A stretch of DNA of 64,000 bases, from NCBI RefSeq assembly GCF_002007205.1, contig NZ_LAZS01000001.1, positions 248,001 to 312,000 on the forward strand, in the 5' to 3' direction. This DNA comes from Ensifer adhaerens. GTDB lineage: Bacteria > Pseudomonadota > Alphaproteobacteria > Rhizobiales > Rhizobiaceae. Below the pieces are notes generated by a model, which saw only the letters and a program-made list of their open reading frames with translations, did not search any database and was not told where the DNA came from. The position numbers were made by a program, and so were the translations under genes. Positions 56,439 through 64,000 of the stretch are shown here, one piece after another; position 1 is the stretch's first letter; every line of letters begins with the position of its first letter.

Positions 56439-57188
56439 ATGAAGGAATCGCATGAACCGGCCTTGCTGCGCGAGGCTGAAACGGTGGAGATGTTTTCGGA
56501 CATCGATACGGCCACCGTCCGCACCGAATACGAACTTCTGCATCTGATGCGGCGGTTGATTGCGCGTTATGGCTTCGCCCATTTCATGATCGCGCGCATG
56601 CCGCTAGCCGAACAGCAGCGCTTTTCCGAGCGGCTGGTCCTTAGCAACTGGCCGTCCGAACTGGTGCGCCAGTACGATGCCTGCGAGACCTTCCAGTCGA
56701 GCGTGCTGGTCGAAAAGTTGCGCTACACCAAGCTGCCGGTGACGGGCGGGCCCGAATTGCTCGATGTCGTAGCCAAGCCCGGGGAAGAGGCCACGGTTCA
56801 CCGTCTGCTTGCCCACCCGGAGATGGCCCGCCATTTCGCGGTGCTCTTGCACACGAGCGGCGGAGACCCCTTCGTCGCCGTGCTTTCGGGTCGTCGCGAG
56901 GCGCCCTCGGGCGTCGAGCGGGCGACGCTGTATCTGACGCTGATCCAGCTTTTCGAATGCCTGGAGCGCACCTTCGACACCGGCAATACGGCACGCGAGA
57001 AGCTGTCGAGCCGCGAGCTGGAATGTCTGCGCTGGGCAGCGGCCGGCAAGAGCAGCGACGAGATCGGCATCATCCTCGGCATCTCGACCTACACGGTCAG
57101 CAGCTACTTCAAGAGCGCGACCCGCAAGCTCGATGCGGTTAACCGCATGCAGGCGATCGCTCGCGCCATGCGGCTGAAGCTGATCTGA
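56439..57188 (+). CDS. LuxR-family transcriptional regulator with a sensor-like N-terminus
   Basis: Product of 249 residues. The C-terminal GerE/LuxR helix-turn-helix occupies about 180-245 (LSSRELECLRWAAAGKSSDE, GIILGISTYTVSSYFKSATR, KLDAVNRMQAIARAM). The N-terminal 170 residues have the size of an autoinducer-binding domain, but I see no clear set of acyl-homoserine-lactone contacts, so it may be a LuxR solo that binds another ligand or none. No luxI is adjacent. It is transcribed alone. The nearest GGAG site is about 17 bases before the ATG, which is far. Confidence 0.8.
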   Translation: MKESHEPALLREAETVEMFSDIDTATVRTEYELLHLMRRLIARYGFAHFMIARMPLAEQQRFSERLVLSNWPSELVRQYDACETFQSSVLVEKLRYTKLPVTGGPELLDVVAKPGEEATVHRLLAHPEMARHFAVLLHTSGGDPFVAVLSGRREAPSGVERATLYLTLIQLFECLERTFDTGNTAREKLSSRELECLRWAAAGKSSDEIGIILGISTYTVSSYFKSATRKLDAVNRMQAIARAMRLKLI

Positions 57189-57424
57189 AGTCTTCGAGGT
57201 CCGATTGCCGCGGGCGGGCCTCGGCGGCCGGCCTTGCCGCCGGACGGACAAGTTTCTATATGTCGCGGAACTGAAAGTCCTGCGGCGAGCTTTGCGCATC
57301 CGAGTGGATGCTGGGCGCCGTGGAGGCAAAGATGCCTTGCGCCGAGGGTTCCTCGGCAAAGCATCGCATGAAGCGTGAAACAGGGCAGGCTGAGGAATGC
57401 CGCCCTAAGGCCGGATTGGATCCT

Positions 57425-58621
57425 GTGAACAGTCTCGATTTTGACCGCAAGCCCGAAGATACGCGTGTCGTCGTTGCCATGTCCGGCGGCGTCGACAGTT
57501 CGGTGGTCGCCGGCCTGCTCAAACGCGAGGGCTATGACGTTCTCGGCATCACGCTGCAGCTTTACGATCACGGCGCTGCGGTGCACCGGGCCGGCTCCTG
57601 CTGCGCCGGCCAGGACATCGACGATGCGCGCCGCGTCTGCGAAACGCTCGGCATCCCGCACTATGTGCTCGATTACGAAGCGCGCTTCCGGGAAACGGTG
57701 ATCAATCCATTCGCCGAAAGCTATATCGCCGGCGAAACGCCGATCCCGTGCGTTGCCTGCAACCAGACGGTCAAGTTCGCCGATCTGCTTGCGACCGCCA
57801 AGGAGCTCGGCGCCGATGCGCTGGCGACCGGCCACTACATCCGCTCGCGCCCGAGCCCGAACCCACGCTACGCCGGCCAGCGGGCGCTTTACCGTCCGAC
57901 CGATGCCGAGCGCGACCAGAGCTACTTCCTGTTTGCGACGACCCAGGAGCAGATCGACTATCTGCGCTTTCCGCTTGGCGGTTATTCCAAGGCCGAGACG
58001 CGCAAGTTTGCCGAGGACATGGGCCTCGTCGTCGCCCAGAAGGCCGACAGCCAGGACATCTGTTTCGTGCCGCAGGGCAAGTACAGCGACATCGTCTCGA
58101 AGCTGAAGCCGAATGCGGCGCTGTCGGGCGAGATCGTGCATCTCGACGGCCGCGTGCTCGGCACCCACGAGGGCATCCTGCACTTCACCATCGGCCAGCG
58201 CCGCGGCATCGGCATCGCCACCGGCGAGCCGCTCTATGTCGTCTATCTCGACGCCCGCTCGCGTCGCGTCATCGTCGGCCCCAAGGAAGCGCTGGAGACG
58301 CGCCGCGTCTATCTGCGCGACGTCAACTGGCTCGGGGACGAAGACGTCGAGACGGCGGCCGCGCGCGGCTTCGACTGTTTCGCCAAGGTACGCTCCACCC
58401 GCCAGCCGGCGCCAGCCGTGCTCGCGATGGATGACGAGGGCATCTATGTGGAACTCGCCGAAGGCGAAGCCGGCATCGCGCCCGGCCAGGCCTGCGCGCT
58501 CTATTCCGGCGTCGGCGAGGACGCACGCGTTTATGGCGGCGGATTCATTCGCAAATCGGAACGCGAAGCGAGTGCAGAAGCGGCCCTGAAGGCGCTGCTT
58601 TCGGCGCCGGCGGCCGCTTGA
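57425..58621 (+). CDS. mnmA: tRNA-specific 2-thiouridylase MnmA
   Basis: Product of 398 residues from the GTG at 57425, preceded by GGATTGGA; earlier in-frame codons to 57308 encode sequence not typical of the family. The PP-loop is [20 protein letters not shown]. The catalytic cysteines lie in [12 protein letters not shown] and [13 protein letters not shown]. MnmA uses ATP and sulfur from a relay to make 2-thiouridine at position 34 of tRNAs for Lys, Glu and Gln. It is followed by tRNA-Met. Confidence 0.95.
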   Translation: MNSLDFDRKPEDTRVVVAMSGGVDSSVVAGLLKREGYDVLGITLQLYDHGAAVHRAGSCCAGQDIDDARRVCETLGIPHYVLDYEARFRETVINPFAESYIAGETPIPCVACNQTVKFADLLATAKELGADALATGHYIRSRPSPNPRYAGQRALYRPTDAERDQSYFLFATTQEQIDYLRFPLGGYSKAETRKFAEDMGLVVAQKADSQDICFVPQGKYSDIVSKLKPNAALSGEIVHLDGRVLGTHEGILHFTIGQRRGIGIATGEPLYVVYLDARSRRVIVGPKEALETRRVYLRDVNWLGDEDVETAAARGFDCFAKVRSTRQPAPAVLAMDDEGIYVELAEGEAGIAPGQACALYSGVGEDARVYGGGFIRKSEREASAEAALKALLSAPAAA

Positions 58622-58756
58622 AGCCCTTGATTTCCGGGCTGTTGTGAAAACTTCACATTTTCCCGGAGACTTGGGTTGACAGTGGGCGGAAGCGGGCCGT
58701 ATAAGCCGCCCGTCCAGTCAAGACGGCTTCCCCTTCGAAGCCCTGACGCGGTACCC

Positions 58757-58833
58757 GGCGGAGTAGCTCAGTAGGTTAGAGCAGAGGAATCATAATCCTT
58801 GTGTCGGGGGTTCGAATCCCTCCTCCGCTACCA
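58757..58833 (+). tRNA. tRNA-Met (CAT), probably the elongator
   Basis: The 77 bases fold as a cloverleaf: acceptor GGCGGAG with CTCCGCT, D arm GCTC/GAGC, anticodon stem GAGGA/TCCTT around loop ATCATAA (anticodon CAT), T stem GGGGG/CCCTC with TTCGAAT, and an encoded CCA end. It has no initiator-specific run of three G-C pairs in the anticodon stem, and its body differs from the lysidine-modified tRNA-Ile, so elongator Met is favoured. Its last bases are the left repeat of the island. Confidence 0.95.
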
Positions 58834-58834
58834 T
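58821..58834 (+). repeat. Left attachment-type direct repeat (in tRNA-Met)
   Basis: Fourteen bases, TCCTCCGCTACCAT, cover the acceptor-stem 3' strand and CCA of the tRNA. The copy at 61184 is identical. Confidence 0.85.
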
Positions 58835-58958
58835 ACGTCCCCCCAATAGTTCAGCCTTGGCGCCAATGAGCGCTGACAGGTGGCCAATCACTTCAACTGC
58901 AACGCCGCCGCGGTCTTCGCAGCCCGCCCTCGGCCGTCGGCCGGGCGTGTACGGTCCT

Positions 58959-59220
58959 GGCGAAATCCTCCTCTTTGCATTTGATATCCTTTGTCTCGAC
59001 GGTCGCGACCTGCGCCAGCTGCCATATGTCCAGCGCCGGCAATGCTCGATCAGCTTCTTGCCAGTCGCGACGGGACGATCCGACTTTCGCAGGAAGTCGA
59101 AGCGGATGGCGCTGACTTCTTCCGCGTCGCCTGCGAGTGGGATTAGAGCGGATCGTCGCCGAAGCGAAACGCGACACCGTCCACCTGTCCCACGAGCCGG
59201 CAAGCAGTTGGCAGTTTGCT
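58959..59220 (+). pseudogene. Frameshifted remnant of a LigD-type ATP-dependent DNA ligase domain
   Basis: Three short frames in succession read as one ligase-domain fragment: GEILLFAFDILCLDGRDLRQ then LPYVQRR (58959-59039), AMLDQLLASRDGTIRL then SQEVEADGADFFRVACEW (59039-59140), and GLERIVAEAKRDTV (59140 on). This order matches the LigD/ligase sequence AFDLLxLDGxDLR, xxLL, I(R)xSE..., ACxxGLEGIVxK. Two frameshifts and a TAG (59144) break it, and the adenylation Lys region and the end are missing. It is a decayed gene piece carried in the island. Confidence 0.7.
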
Positions 59221-59345
59221 CTTACCTCACTCCGGCGTGGGCATCATGAGATACAATCTATGGCAGCGCTGGAACATTATTCAACGCTAGACAAACGTCG
59301 GCACGTTCTCTACCGGGGGGCGGGAATGGACTGTGGGGGGCGCAG

Positions 59346-61076
59346 GTGAACCTGAAAGACGTCGCTGGATATATTAAAGCCGCGGATCAAATTAGCATCA
59401 TAATGGGGGCAGGGGCATCTCGCACCGCTGGGATACCTACGGCGCCTTTGTTGGTAAAACGCGTCAACGAGGCTTTTGGCCACTGTCTAGGTGGTCTGTC
59501 AGACGTGGAGCGTTCTGATTATGGTCGAGTGATGGGTGCGTTAGCGCCTGGAGACCGTAAGTCGCTGATCCAGCCCTTGCTCGATGAATCACGGGTAAAT
59601 TGGGGCCATATCGCACTTGCGTGCATCACGAGGCACGCGAAAGTGAAAAGAATGCTCACGTTCAACTTCGATCTGATCTTGGAGAGGGCCGCGTCACTCG
59701 TCGGCATTCACCTTCCGGTTTACGATTTTGGAGTCGCCCCAACTCGGGATATTGGGGGATTGGCTGCACCTGCGATTTTCCACCTTCACGGACAGAGTTA
59801 TGGGCTCCGCTTGATGAATTCCGAGGCGGAGACTGCTGCGCATAAGGAGACGCTGCGGCCCCTACTAGCCGATAGCCTCCGAAACCACCTAACGATAGTG
59901 ATCGGCTATAGCGGTGAAGCTGACGCGGCGTTTAAGGTAATGGAAGAGGAGTTCAATTCACATCAAAACCTTATATGGCTTGGGTACGAAGCCGAGCCTA
60001 AGCCGCACCTTTCAGGTCTGCTTTCTAAAGACTACGCATTCTATATTGGCGGGTGCGATTTCGATCGAACGATGATCGATCTTGCCGAGACGCTGGGCTG
60101 TTGGCCGCCACTCGTCATAACCAATCCATCTCGGCATATCCTTACAGAACTCACTGAAGTTGCAACGTATCCGGTAGAGCCTGAAACAGGGCTCGATTTG
60201 CTGACATCCACGCGGCGTCGCTTAGAAGAAGCGGCCGATCAATGGGAGATAAGCAAGGACGGAGAAGCACGAGCTCAAGATGCGCTGATAAGCGGCGTAA
60301 CCCCGGACCCCACAGAGGCCGGTGGAGCGCTGTCTGAAAACGAACTTGAAGCGCGGGCTTGGTCGAAGATTACGGAGGGTCACGAAAGGATCCAGGAAAC
60401 AGTAGGCGGCCGCCCAAAGGAGGCAGTTTTGGAGGCGTGCCGGTTTGCCGCCTCCAGGTATGAGGAAGCTATCGCCTTGAAGCCCGACATCTACCAAGCG
60501 TGGCAAGCGTGGGGCGCAGCTCTGTTTATCGAAGCTTCCCGACACGATGATGTTCAGGAGCGCATGGCAACCCGCAGGCTTGCTCAAGAAAAATTTGCGA
60601 AGGCCGAGCAGTTGGCGCCGGGCAACCCTCGTACTCTGCTTAGCTGGGCTCGCGTTCTTGCCGATGGCGTTGGTGATATGAAGGGCAATGAGGCGCAGGA
60701 ACGATTTACGGCGGCTAAAGAGAAATTCTATGAAGTCCTACGTCTTCAACCCGACAACGGAATTGCTTACGATTCGCTCGGGGCACTCTTTCTTCGTCAA
60801 AGCAATGTTTTGACAGGCGGTGAGCGCGAGAAACTTCTGGCCGAAGCAGCTGAAGTGCTTGATAAGGCCAAAGCATTTATTGGGAAGGCCAACTATAATA
60901 GAGCCTGCGTGTACGCGATGCAGGGTGATTTGGACAATGCTATCGCTGAACTCAAGGCATGCCTTGCAGATGGGACGCTTCCATCTCGAAAGCATCTCAA
61001 TGAAGATACTGACATGGATCTCCTGCGCGATGAGCCAGAATTCCTCTCAGTGTTAAATCAAGCAAAGGCGGACTGA
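59346..61076 (+). CDS. SIR2-domain plus TPR protein, probable NAD-dependent defence effector
   Basis: Product of 576 residues from a GTG after a G-rich site (GGGGGGCG). Residues 1-250 are a SIR2-type domain: MGAGASRTAGIP (GAG-x-S-x3-GIP, 20-31), TFNFD (105-109), and HLHG with the catalytic His148, then GYSG (187-190). No zinc-finger cysteines of deacetylase sirtuins are seen. A linker rich in Glu/Ala precedes four or five TPR-like repeats from about 360 to 560 (RYEEAIALKPDIYQAWQAWG, KFYEVLRLQPDNGIAYDSLG). SIR2 domains joined to sensor repeats act as NADases that deplete NAD during phage infection. It is single, foreign-looking, and lies within the tRNA island. Confidence 0.85.
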   Translation: MNLKDVAGYIKAADQISIIMGAGASRTAGIPTAPLLVKRVNEAFGHCLGGLSDVERSDYGRVMGALAPGDRKSLIQPLLDESRVNWGHIALACITRHAKVKRMLTFNFDLILERAASLVGIHLPVYDFGVAPTRDIGGLAAPAIFHLHGQSYGLRLMNSEAETAAHKETLRPLLADSLRNHLTIVIGYSGEADAAFKVMEEEFNSHQNLIWLGYEAEPKPHLSGLLSKDYAFYIGGCDFDRTMIDLAETLGCWPPLVITNPSRHILTELTEVATYPVEPETGLDLLTSTRRRLEEAADQWEISKDGEARAQDALISGVTPDPTEAGGALSENELEARAWSKITEGHERIQETVGGRPKEAVLEACRFAASRYEEAIALKPDIYQAWQAWGAALFIEASRHDDVQERMATRRLAQEKFAKAEQLAPGNPRTLLSWARVLADGVGDMKGNEAQERFTAAKEKFYEVLRLQPDNGIAYDSLGALFLRQSNVLTGGEREKLLAEAAEVLDKAKAFIGKANYNRACVYAMQGDLDNAIAELKACLADGTLPSRKHLNEDTDMDLLRDEPEFLSVLNQAKAD

Positions 61077-61183
61077 ATTAGTTCTCCAGAGAAACTTTAA
61101 ATATTTATCTTTGCCTCTTAGTGGTCTTACCGAACTACGCAACCGAGCGGCGGATCAATAAGCGGGGGGATAGCGTGAGACGG

Positions 61184-61197
61184 TCCTCCGCTACCAT
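61184..61197 (+). repeat. Right attachment-type direct repeat
   Basis: Second exact copy of TCCTCCGCTACCAT, 2363 bases after the first. It is outside any gene and marks the distal island boundary. Confidence 0.8.
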
Positions 61198-61278
61198 TTT
61201 CCTCGCATCTAGACAAAATCGCGGACGGGCGCTGATCCGTCGATCGTCTGGCATTCTTGAATGCGGCTTACTCTCCCC

Positions 61279-61644
61279 TCAATGATGAGGCGGCTTCAGC
61301 GGCAAGGTCAGCGCCGGCCCGCTCTTGACCCCGAACTGCCGTCTGAACTGCCTCGATGCGCTGCCGTCAAACAGCGATTGCGGCAGCGGTGTGCTAATTG
61401 CCCATTTGTATTTGCCTTCCGGATCATTGCTCAGATCCTGATGTGTCACCGCGCTGAGCGGCAACACGTATTCCGGCTTGCGCAGGCCTCGCTCGGAATT
61501 GCCGAGCCACGTCAGCACGACCAGGATTTCGCCGCCGAGTTCCAATGCATCGAGTGCGAGCGGTTTGCCGCCGACGGATGCACGCACCGCCTGTTCGTGG
61601 AACTTGAATGCGCTGAGTTTCAGCTCGTTTTGCGAATCCGTCAT
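61279..61644 (-). CDS. Conserved-looking small protein of unknown function
   Basis: Product of 121 residues from the ATG at 61644, six bases after GGAAGG. The chain is a mix of predicted beta strands and helix (ALELGGEILVVLTWLGNSER, GKYKWAISTPLP) and ends with a Gly/Pro/Leu segment (PALTLPLKPPHH). I do not recognise a domain. A longer frame runs upstream to 62280, but its composition is unlike a real gene. It is the first gene right of the island boundary on this strand. Confidence 0.6.
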   Translation of the reverse strand: MTDSQNELKLSAFKFHEQAVRASVGGKPLALDALELGGEILVVLTWLGNSERGLRKPEYVLPLSAVTHQDLSNDPEGKYKWAISTPLPQSLFDGSASRQFRRQFGVKSGPALTLPLKPPHH

Positions 61645-61859
61645 TTCGGGCCTTCCTGCATGTCCTGCCAACGCTGATTGAGCGGGGATTCGCTCAATCA
61701 GCGTTCCCGTATCATAATCCGTCTGGCCATACATGGAGCCGGTGAACGATGCAAAAAAGGCGCCACCATCATCGATGGCAGCGCCTGCGGATGCTTCCGC
61801 TTGAGCACGGGAACCGGCCAGCGCGGCACGCTGCCTGCCGGCGCCGCGGGACAGAGGGC

Positions 61860-62018
61860 TCAGCGATGGATCGACGAAGTGATCGTCGTGTAGTCGGGCA
61901 GGTTGATGTCGGCGATTTCGGCTGCGCGGTATTGGGACAGGGCGAAGTGCATGATCGCGATCACGGTGATCGAGAAGGCCAGTACGGTGACGTTGACGCC
62001 GAAAGCGGTTTTGATCAT
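61860..62018 (-). CDS. Very small single-pass membrane protein
   Basis: Product of 52 residues from the ATG at 62018, seven bases after GGAGGACA. One membrane helix occupies about residues 8-26 (NVTVLAFSITVIAIMHFAL), followed by a polar tail DINLPDYTTITSSIHR. Codon use is host-like and the ribosome-binding site is strong. Function unknown. Confidence 0.6.
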   Translation of the reverse strand: MIKTAFGVNVTVLAFSITVIAIMHFALSQYRAAEIADINLPDYTTITSSIHR

Positions 62019-62182
62019 GTCCCTTGTCCTCCAAGCCCTGCGTTTGTTGACGTGTGTCGCTAAAAACCGTGACATGGAGACTATCGTGTGGCGTCAATTG
62101 TGCTGTTCCCCGGGGAACATGGAATATGGTTAGCCATTTCTGAACGACCAACTGCGTTCTCTTTGCCCCTGCCGATCGTCGA

Positions 62183-62491
62183 TCAGCGTTCCTGGACCAT
62201 CTCGACCCGGTACTCCCGCCTCCCGGTTGGATGTTTCGGAAACGGGGCCGCGCGCCTGACCGCGTCGATGGCAGCGGCATCGACCTTTCTGTTGCCAGAC
62301 GAACGGTGGACGGTCACCAGAGACAATCCGCCGTCTTTCTCGACCACGAACCGCACCAAAGTTCGCCATTGCCCGTGCTTGCTTGATCGGTCAGTCTGTT
62401 CGTGGCCCTTCTTTGATGAGGCGGCATGGGCGGGAGCTAGCGCGCCGGCCGTGAATATTGCGGCGCAGAGAAGAGGGAGCAGGATTTTCAT
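62183..62491 (-). CDS. Exported TonB C-terminal-like small protein
   Basis: Product of 102 residues from the ATG at 62491. A signal peptide ends near AHA-ASSK. The remainder resembles the TonB C-terminal fold used in small periplasmic proteins: VRFVVEKDGGLSLVTVHRSS, then AAAIDAVRRAAPFPKHP. It lacks the TonB proline-rich arm and membrane anchor, so it is not a true TonB energiser; such proteins may be scavengers or inhibitors. Role unknown. Confidence 0.72.
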   Translation of the reverse strand: MKILLPLLCAAIFTAGALAPAHAASSKKGHEQTDRSSKHGQWRTLVRFVVEKDGGLSLVTVHRSSGNRKVDAAAIDAVRRAAPFPKHPTGRREYRVEMVQER

Positions 62492-62709
62492 GGAGCGTCT
62501 CAGCCGCGTGTGGGATGGGTAGGTGTGAGACGTAATCATCTTTTGGTTGCGTGCGCGAGAGTATTTTCATGCTGTGCGGTTATTTGCCGAAAGCATCGAA
62601 GCGGCATCTTGAACGCAAGGCTCTCGTGCGTATTGTGCGGGCCACTGCGCCGCCCGTTGCCTTCGTACGGGTTCTGAAGGCTATGCGACCTTCCAATAGA
62701 AAATTTCAA

Positions 62710-63150
62710 ATGACCATTTCCATCCGCAGTTCTCGCGCTTCCGATTTTCCGCGCACGTTCGAGATCTGGCGCAGCGCCGTCATTGCCACGCACGACTTCC
62801 TCACGCCGGAGGACTTTGCCGCGATCGAGGCGCTGGTGCGCGACCAGTATCTGCCGGCCGCAGAGTTCTGGATCGCCGCTGACGAGAACGACCAGGCACT
62901 CGGTTTCATGGGCATGAGCGGGGCGCAGATCGACTCGCTTTTCGTGCATGCGGATGCGCGCGGCGCCGGCGTCGGCCGGAGGCTTGTCGAGCACGCCATG
63001 TCGCTGCATCCGGTGCTGACGGTTGATGTCAACGAGCAGAATGCGTCCGGTGCCGGGTTCTATCAGCGCCTGGGGTTTGTGACAGTCGGGCGCTCGCCGG
63101 TCGATGATGCCGGGCGGCTCTATCCGCTGCTGCATCTACGCCGGGGATGA
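62710..63150 (+). CDS. GNAT-family N-acetyltransferase
   Basis: Product of 146 residues from ATG 62710; the frame runs back to 62551 but that extension is basic and lies in the promoter region. The GNAT pattern is complete: ISIRSSRASDFPRTFEIWRS, the sequence before the acetyl-CoA loop in IDSLFVHADARGAGVGRRLV, and VNEQNASGAGFYQRLGF. It resembles YafP/ElaA-type small acetyltransferases. The substrate is unknown. It is convergent with hutD, 21 bases apart. Confidence 0.85.
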   Translation: MTISIRSSRASDFPRTFEIWRSAVIATHDFLTPEDFAAIEALVRDQYLPAAEFWIAADENDQALGFMGMSGAQIDSLFVHADARGAGVGRRLVEHAMSLHPVLTVDVNEQNASGAGFYQRLGFVTVGRSPVDDAGRLYPLLHLRRG

Positions 63151-63171
63151 TCAGCGCATGCCGGCGCCCGC

Positions 63172-63753
63172 TCAGGCGGCCGGCTTGTTGATGGTGATCA
63201 GGAAAAGAACGGCGGAGGCGGCCGGTTCGATCGTGATGGGGGCAGAGCCTTCTAGGATCACCGTGTCGCCCGCGGCGAGGTCTGCCGTGGCGTCTTTCGC
63301 GGTCAGGCGCACCGCTCCGCCATGGCAAAGCAGGAGCGTCGTCGCTGTGCCACCTTCCACGGTCTGCGGATGATCGAGCGCCAGTCGCCGAACCCTGTGG
63401 GCAAGCTTGCCACGCCTTGTCATCACATTGAGGTCGACGATCGGGCCATCGACCAGCGTCGCCGAGGTCGAAACGTCGGCCGGGAAGGGGAGCGGTGCCG
63501 TCCCTCCGGTCATCAGGACGGGCTCTCGGCCTTCGATCATAAGCCGCATGCCCTTTCCCTGCAGGATGGAGAGCGTGCGGTCGATGCCGGGGAAGCTGGA
63601 GAAGGGGCCGTCGGTGGCCACCGTCGCCATGCTCACGCGCCAATCGAAATCGGCGAGCGAGGCTTTTTCGGGGGAGACGGCGATCTCCACGGTCTCGCCG
63701 CCGCCGTTCTTCCAGGGCATGCGCTTGTAGGAACTGGCGCGCAGGATTTTCAT
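63172..63753 (-). CDS. hutD: HutD family protein of histidine utilisation
   Basis: Product of 193 residues. It starts MKILRASSYKRMPWKNGGGE, the HutD hallmark, and has cupin-like repeats (LQGKGMRLMIEGREPVLMTG, NVMTRRGKLAHRVRRLALDH). HutD is a cytoplasmic protein of uncertain exact role that supports growth on histidine, perhaps by limiting urocanate effects. Its ATG overlaps the TGA of the upstream minus-strand gene (hutH) by four bases, so the genes form a hut operon. Confidence 0.88.
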   Translation of the reverse strand: MKILRASSYKRMPWKNGGGETVEIAVSPEKASLADFDWRVSMATVATDGPFSSFPGIDRTLSILQGKGMRLMIEGREPVLMTGGTAPLPFPADVSTSATLVDGPIVDLNVMTRRGKLAHRVRRLALDHPQTVEGGTATTLLLCHGGAVRLTAKDATADLAAGDTVILEGSAPITIEPAASAVLFLITINKPAA

Positions 63754-64000
63754 GGCGTCGCCTCCTCGATGATCGCGCGCATGCGGGCAAAGTCGCCGTT
63801 CAGCGGCCGGTCGTCGGCATAAGCAGGGATGATCGAGCGGATGCGCCGGTAGAGCGCGTCGGTGCGTGCGGCGCGACCACGCGGCTGCAGATCATAGGCC
63901 TGCGATGCGGCGAGCAGCTCGATCGAAAGGATCGTTTCGAGGTTGTCGGCGATCGACAGCGCTTTCCAGGCAGCCGGCGTCGCATGGGTGAGGATGTCCT
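63750..64000 (-). CDS. hutH: Histidine ammonia-lyase, C-terminal part (truncated by window end)
   Basis: The last about 83 residues of a protein whose start lies beyond 64000. The segment DILTHATPAAWKALSIADNL followed by ETILSIELLAASQAYDLQPR matches the end of the histidine/phenylalanine ammonia-lyase family, and the neighbour hutD supports histidase. The catalytic MIO loop is outside the window. It ends TGA overlapping the hutD start. Confidence 0.82.
   Translation of the reverse strand, partial: DILTHATPAAWKALSIADNLETILSIELLAASQAYDLQPRGRAARTDALYRRIRSIIPAYADDRPLNGDFARMRAIIEEATP

Larger units (their letters stand above)
58821..61197 (+). mobile_element. Small genomic island inserted at the 3' end of tRNA-Met
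   Basis: An exact 14-bp direct repeat (TCCTCCGCTACCAT) is present at the tRNA 3' end (58821-58834) and again at 61184-61197. Integrases of phages and islands use such tRNA ends as attachment sites and leave this duplication. The enclosed 2.36 kb has lower GC: sampled 60-base windows at 59641 and 60841 have 30 and 26 G+C, against 39 at 30121 in core DNA. No integrase gene remains. It encloses a ligase remnant and the SIR2-TPR gene. Confidence 0.75.

Noticed and set aside
58757-58833. Reading the CAT tRNA as the lysidine-modified tRNA-Ile or as initiator tRNA
   Set aside because: The acceptor and anticodon arms match rhizobial elongator Met; there is no initiator G-C triplet in the anticodon stem and no tRNA-Ile2-like body. 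Some doubt remains without a modification test.
58790-59203. Minus-strand frame ending in a GFEPPTQGL-like string at the tRNA
   Set aside because: That ending is the well-known artefact of translating a tRNA 3' end in antisense; the rest is opposite the ligase remnant.
61279-62280. 333-codon version of the minus-strand gene starting at 62280
   Set aside because: The added N-terminal 212 codons have frame-shadow composition and cross another small gene; a good ribosome-binding site precedes the 61644 start.

Overview
The window looks like chromosomal DNA of an alphaproteobacterium of the order Rhizobiales, most like Sinorhizobium/Ensifer. The grounds are a high G+C with strong third-position GC bias, a zapA-6S RNA block, an sqdBDC sulfolipid operon, an rpoH1-like sigma-32, and the CtrA circuit genes (chpT, ctrA, sciP) with matching CtrA-box and GANTC motifs. 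The taxonomic call is inference from gene content and order; no rRNA is present. I count about 58 protein genes (two cut by the window ends), one tRNA, 6S RNA, one gene remnant and one small tRNA-borne island.

Layout. 1-4.3 kb: end of a DUF4164 gene, zapA, 6S RNA, a block of regulators and small genes, 5-formyl-THF cyclo-ligase and a YmdB-type phosphodiesterase. 4.7-9.1 kb: an RND efflux adaptor/pump pair. 9.3-13.3 kb: a secreted MBL-fold protein, a DUF6636 protein, yebC, a HAD phosphatase and a luciferase-like oxidoreductase. 13.4-16.7 kb: ruvC-ruvA-ruvB behind a probable SOS box, coupled to a Tat-exported phosphoesterase. 16.7-19.7 kb (minus): sqdB-sqdD-sqdC. 19.9-29.6 kb: ybgC, a minus-strand LigD-like gene pair, then tolQ-tolR-tolA-tolB-pal-cpoB and tilS. 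29.7-33.3 kb: ftsH and glmM. 33.6-35.5 kb: two tandem outer-membrane beta-barrel genes, each behind an exact CtrA box. 35.7-38.7 kb: serC (with structured leader) and serA. 38.8-50.8 kb: GNAT, chemoreceptor, EamA transporter, purA, a large acidic membrane protein, rpoH, an RluD-type pseudouridine synthase, a SpoU methyltransferase and a coiled-coil membrane protein. 50.9-56.0 kb: the cell-cycle/envelope region eipA, chpT, a lone receiver gene, ctrA, a FliJ-like gene, a small acetyltransferase and sciP. 56.4-58.8 kb: a LuxR-type regulator, mnmA and tRNA-Met(CAT).

The clearest accessory segment is 58821-61197. It starts in the 3' end of tRNA-Met and ends with an exact 14-bp copy of that tRNA end. 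It holds a frameshifted remnant of a LigD-type DNA ligase domain and one intact low-GC gene for a SIR2-domain plus TPR protein. SIR2 NADases of this kind are known anti-phage effectors, so this is the best candidate for an undescribed defence system here. After it come three small minus-strand genes of unknown role, a GNAT, and hutD with the end of hutH.

Functional themes are envelope integrity (Tol-Pal, EipA, OMPs, sulfolipid, GlmM), genome maintenance (RuvABC, LigD-like), cell-cycle control (ChpT-CtrA-SciP and several candidate CtrA targets nearby), and RNA modification (TilS, MnmA, RluD-like, SpoU).
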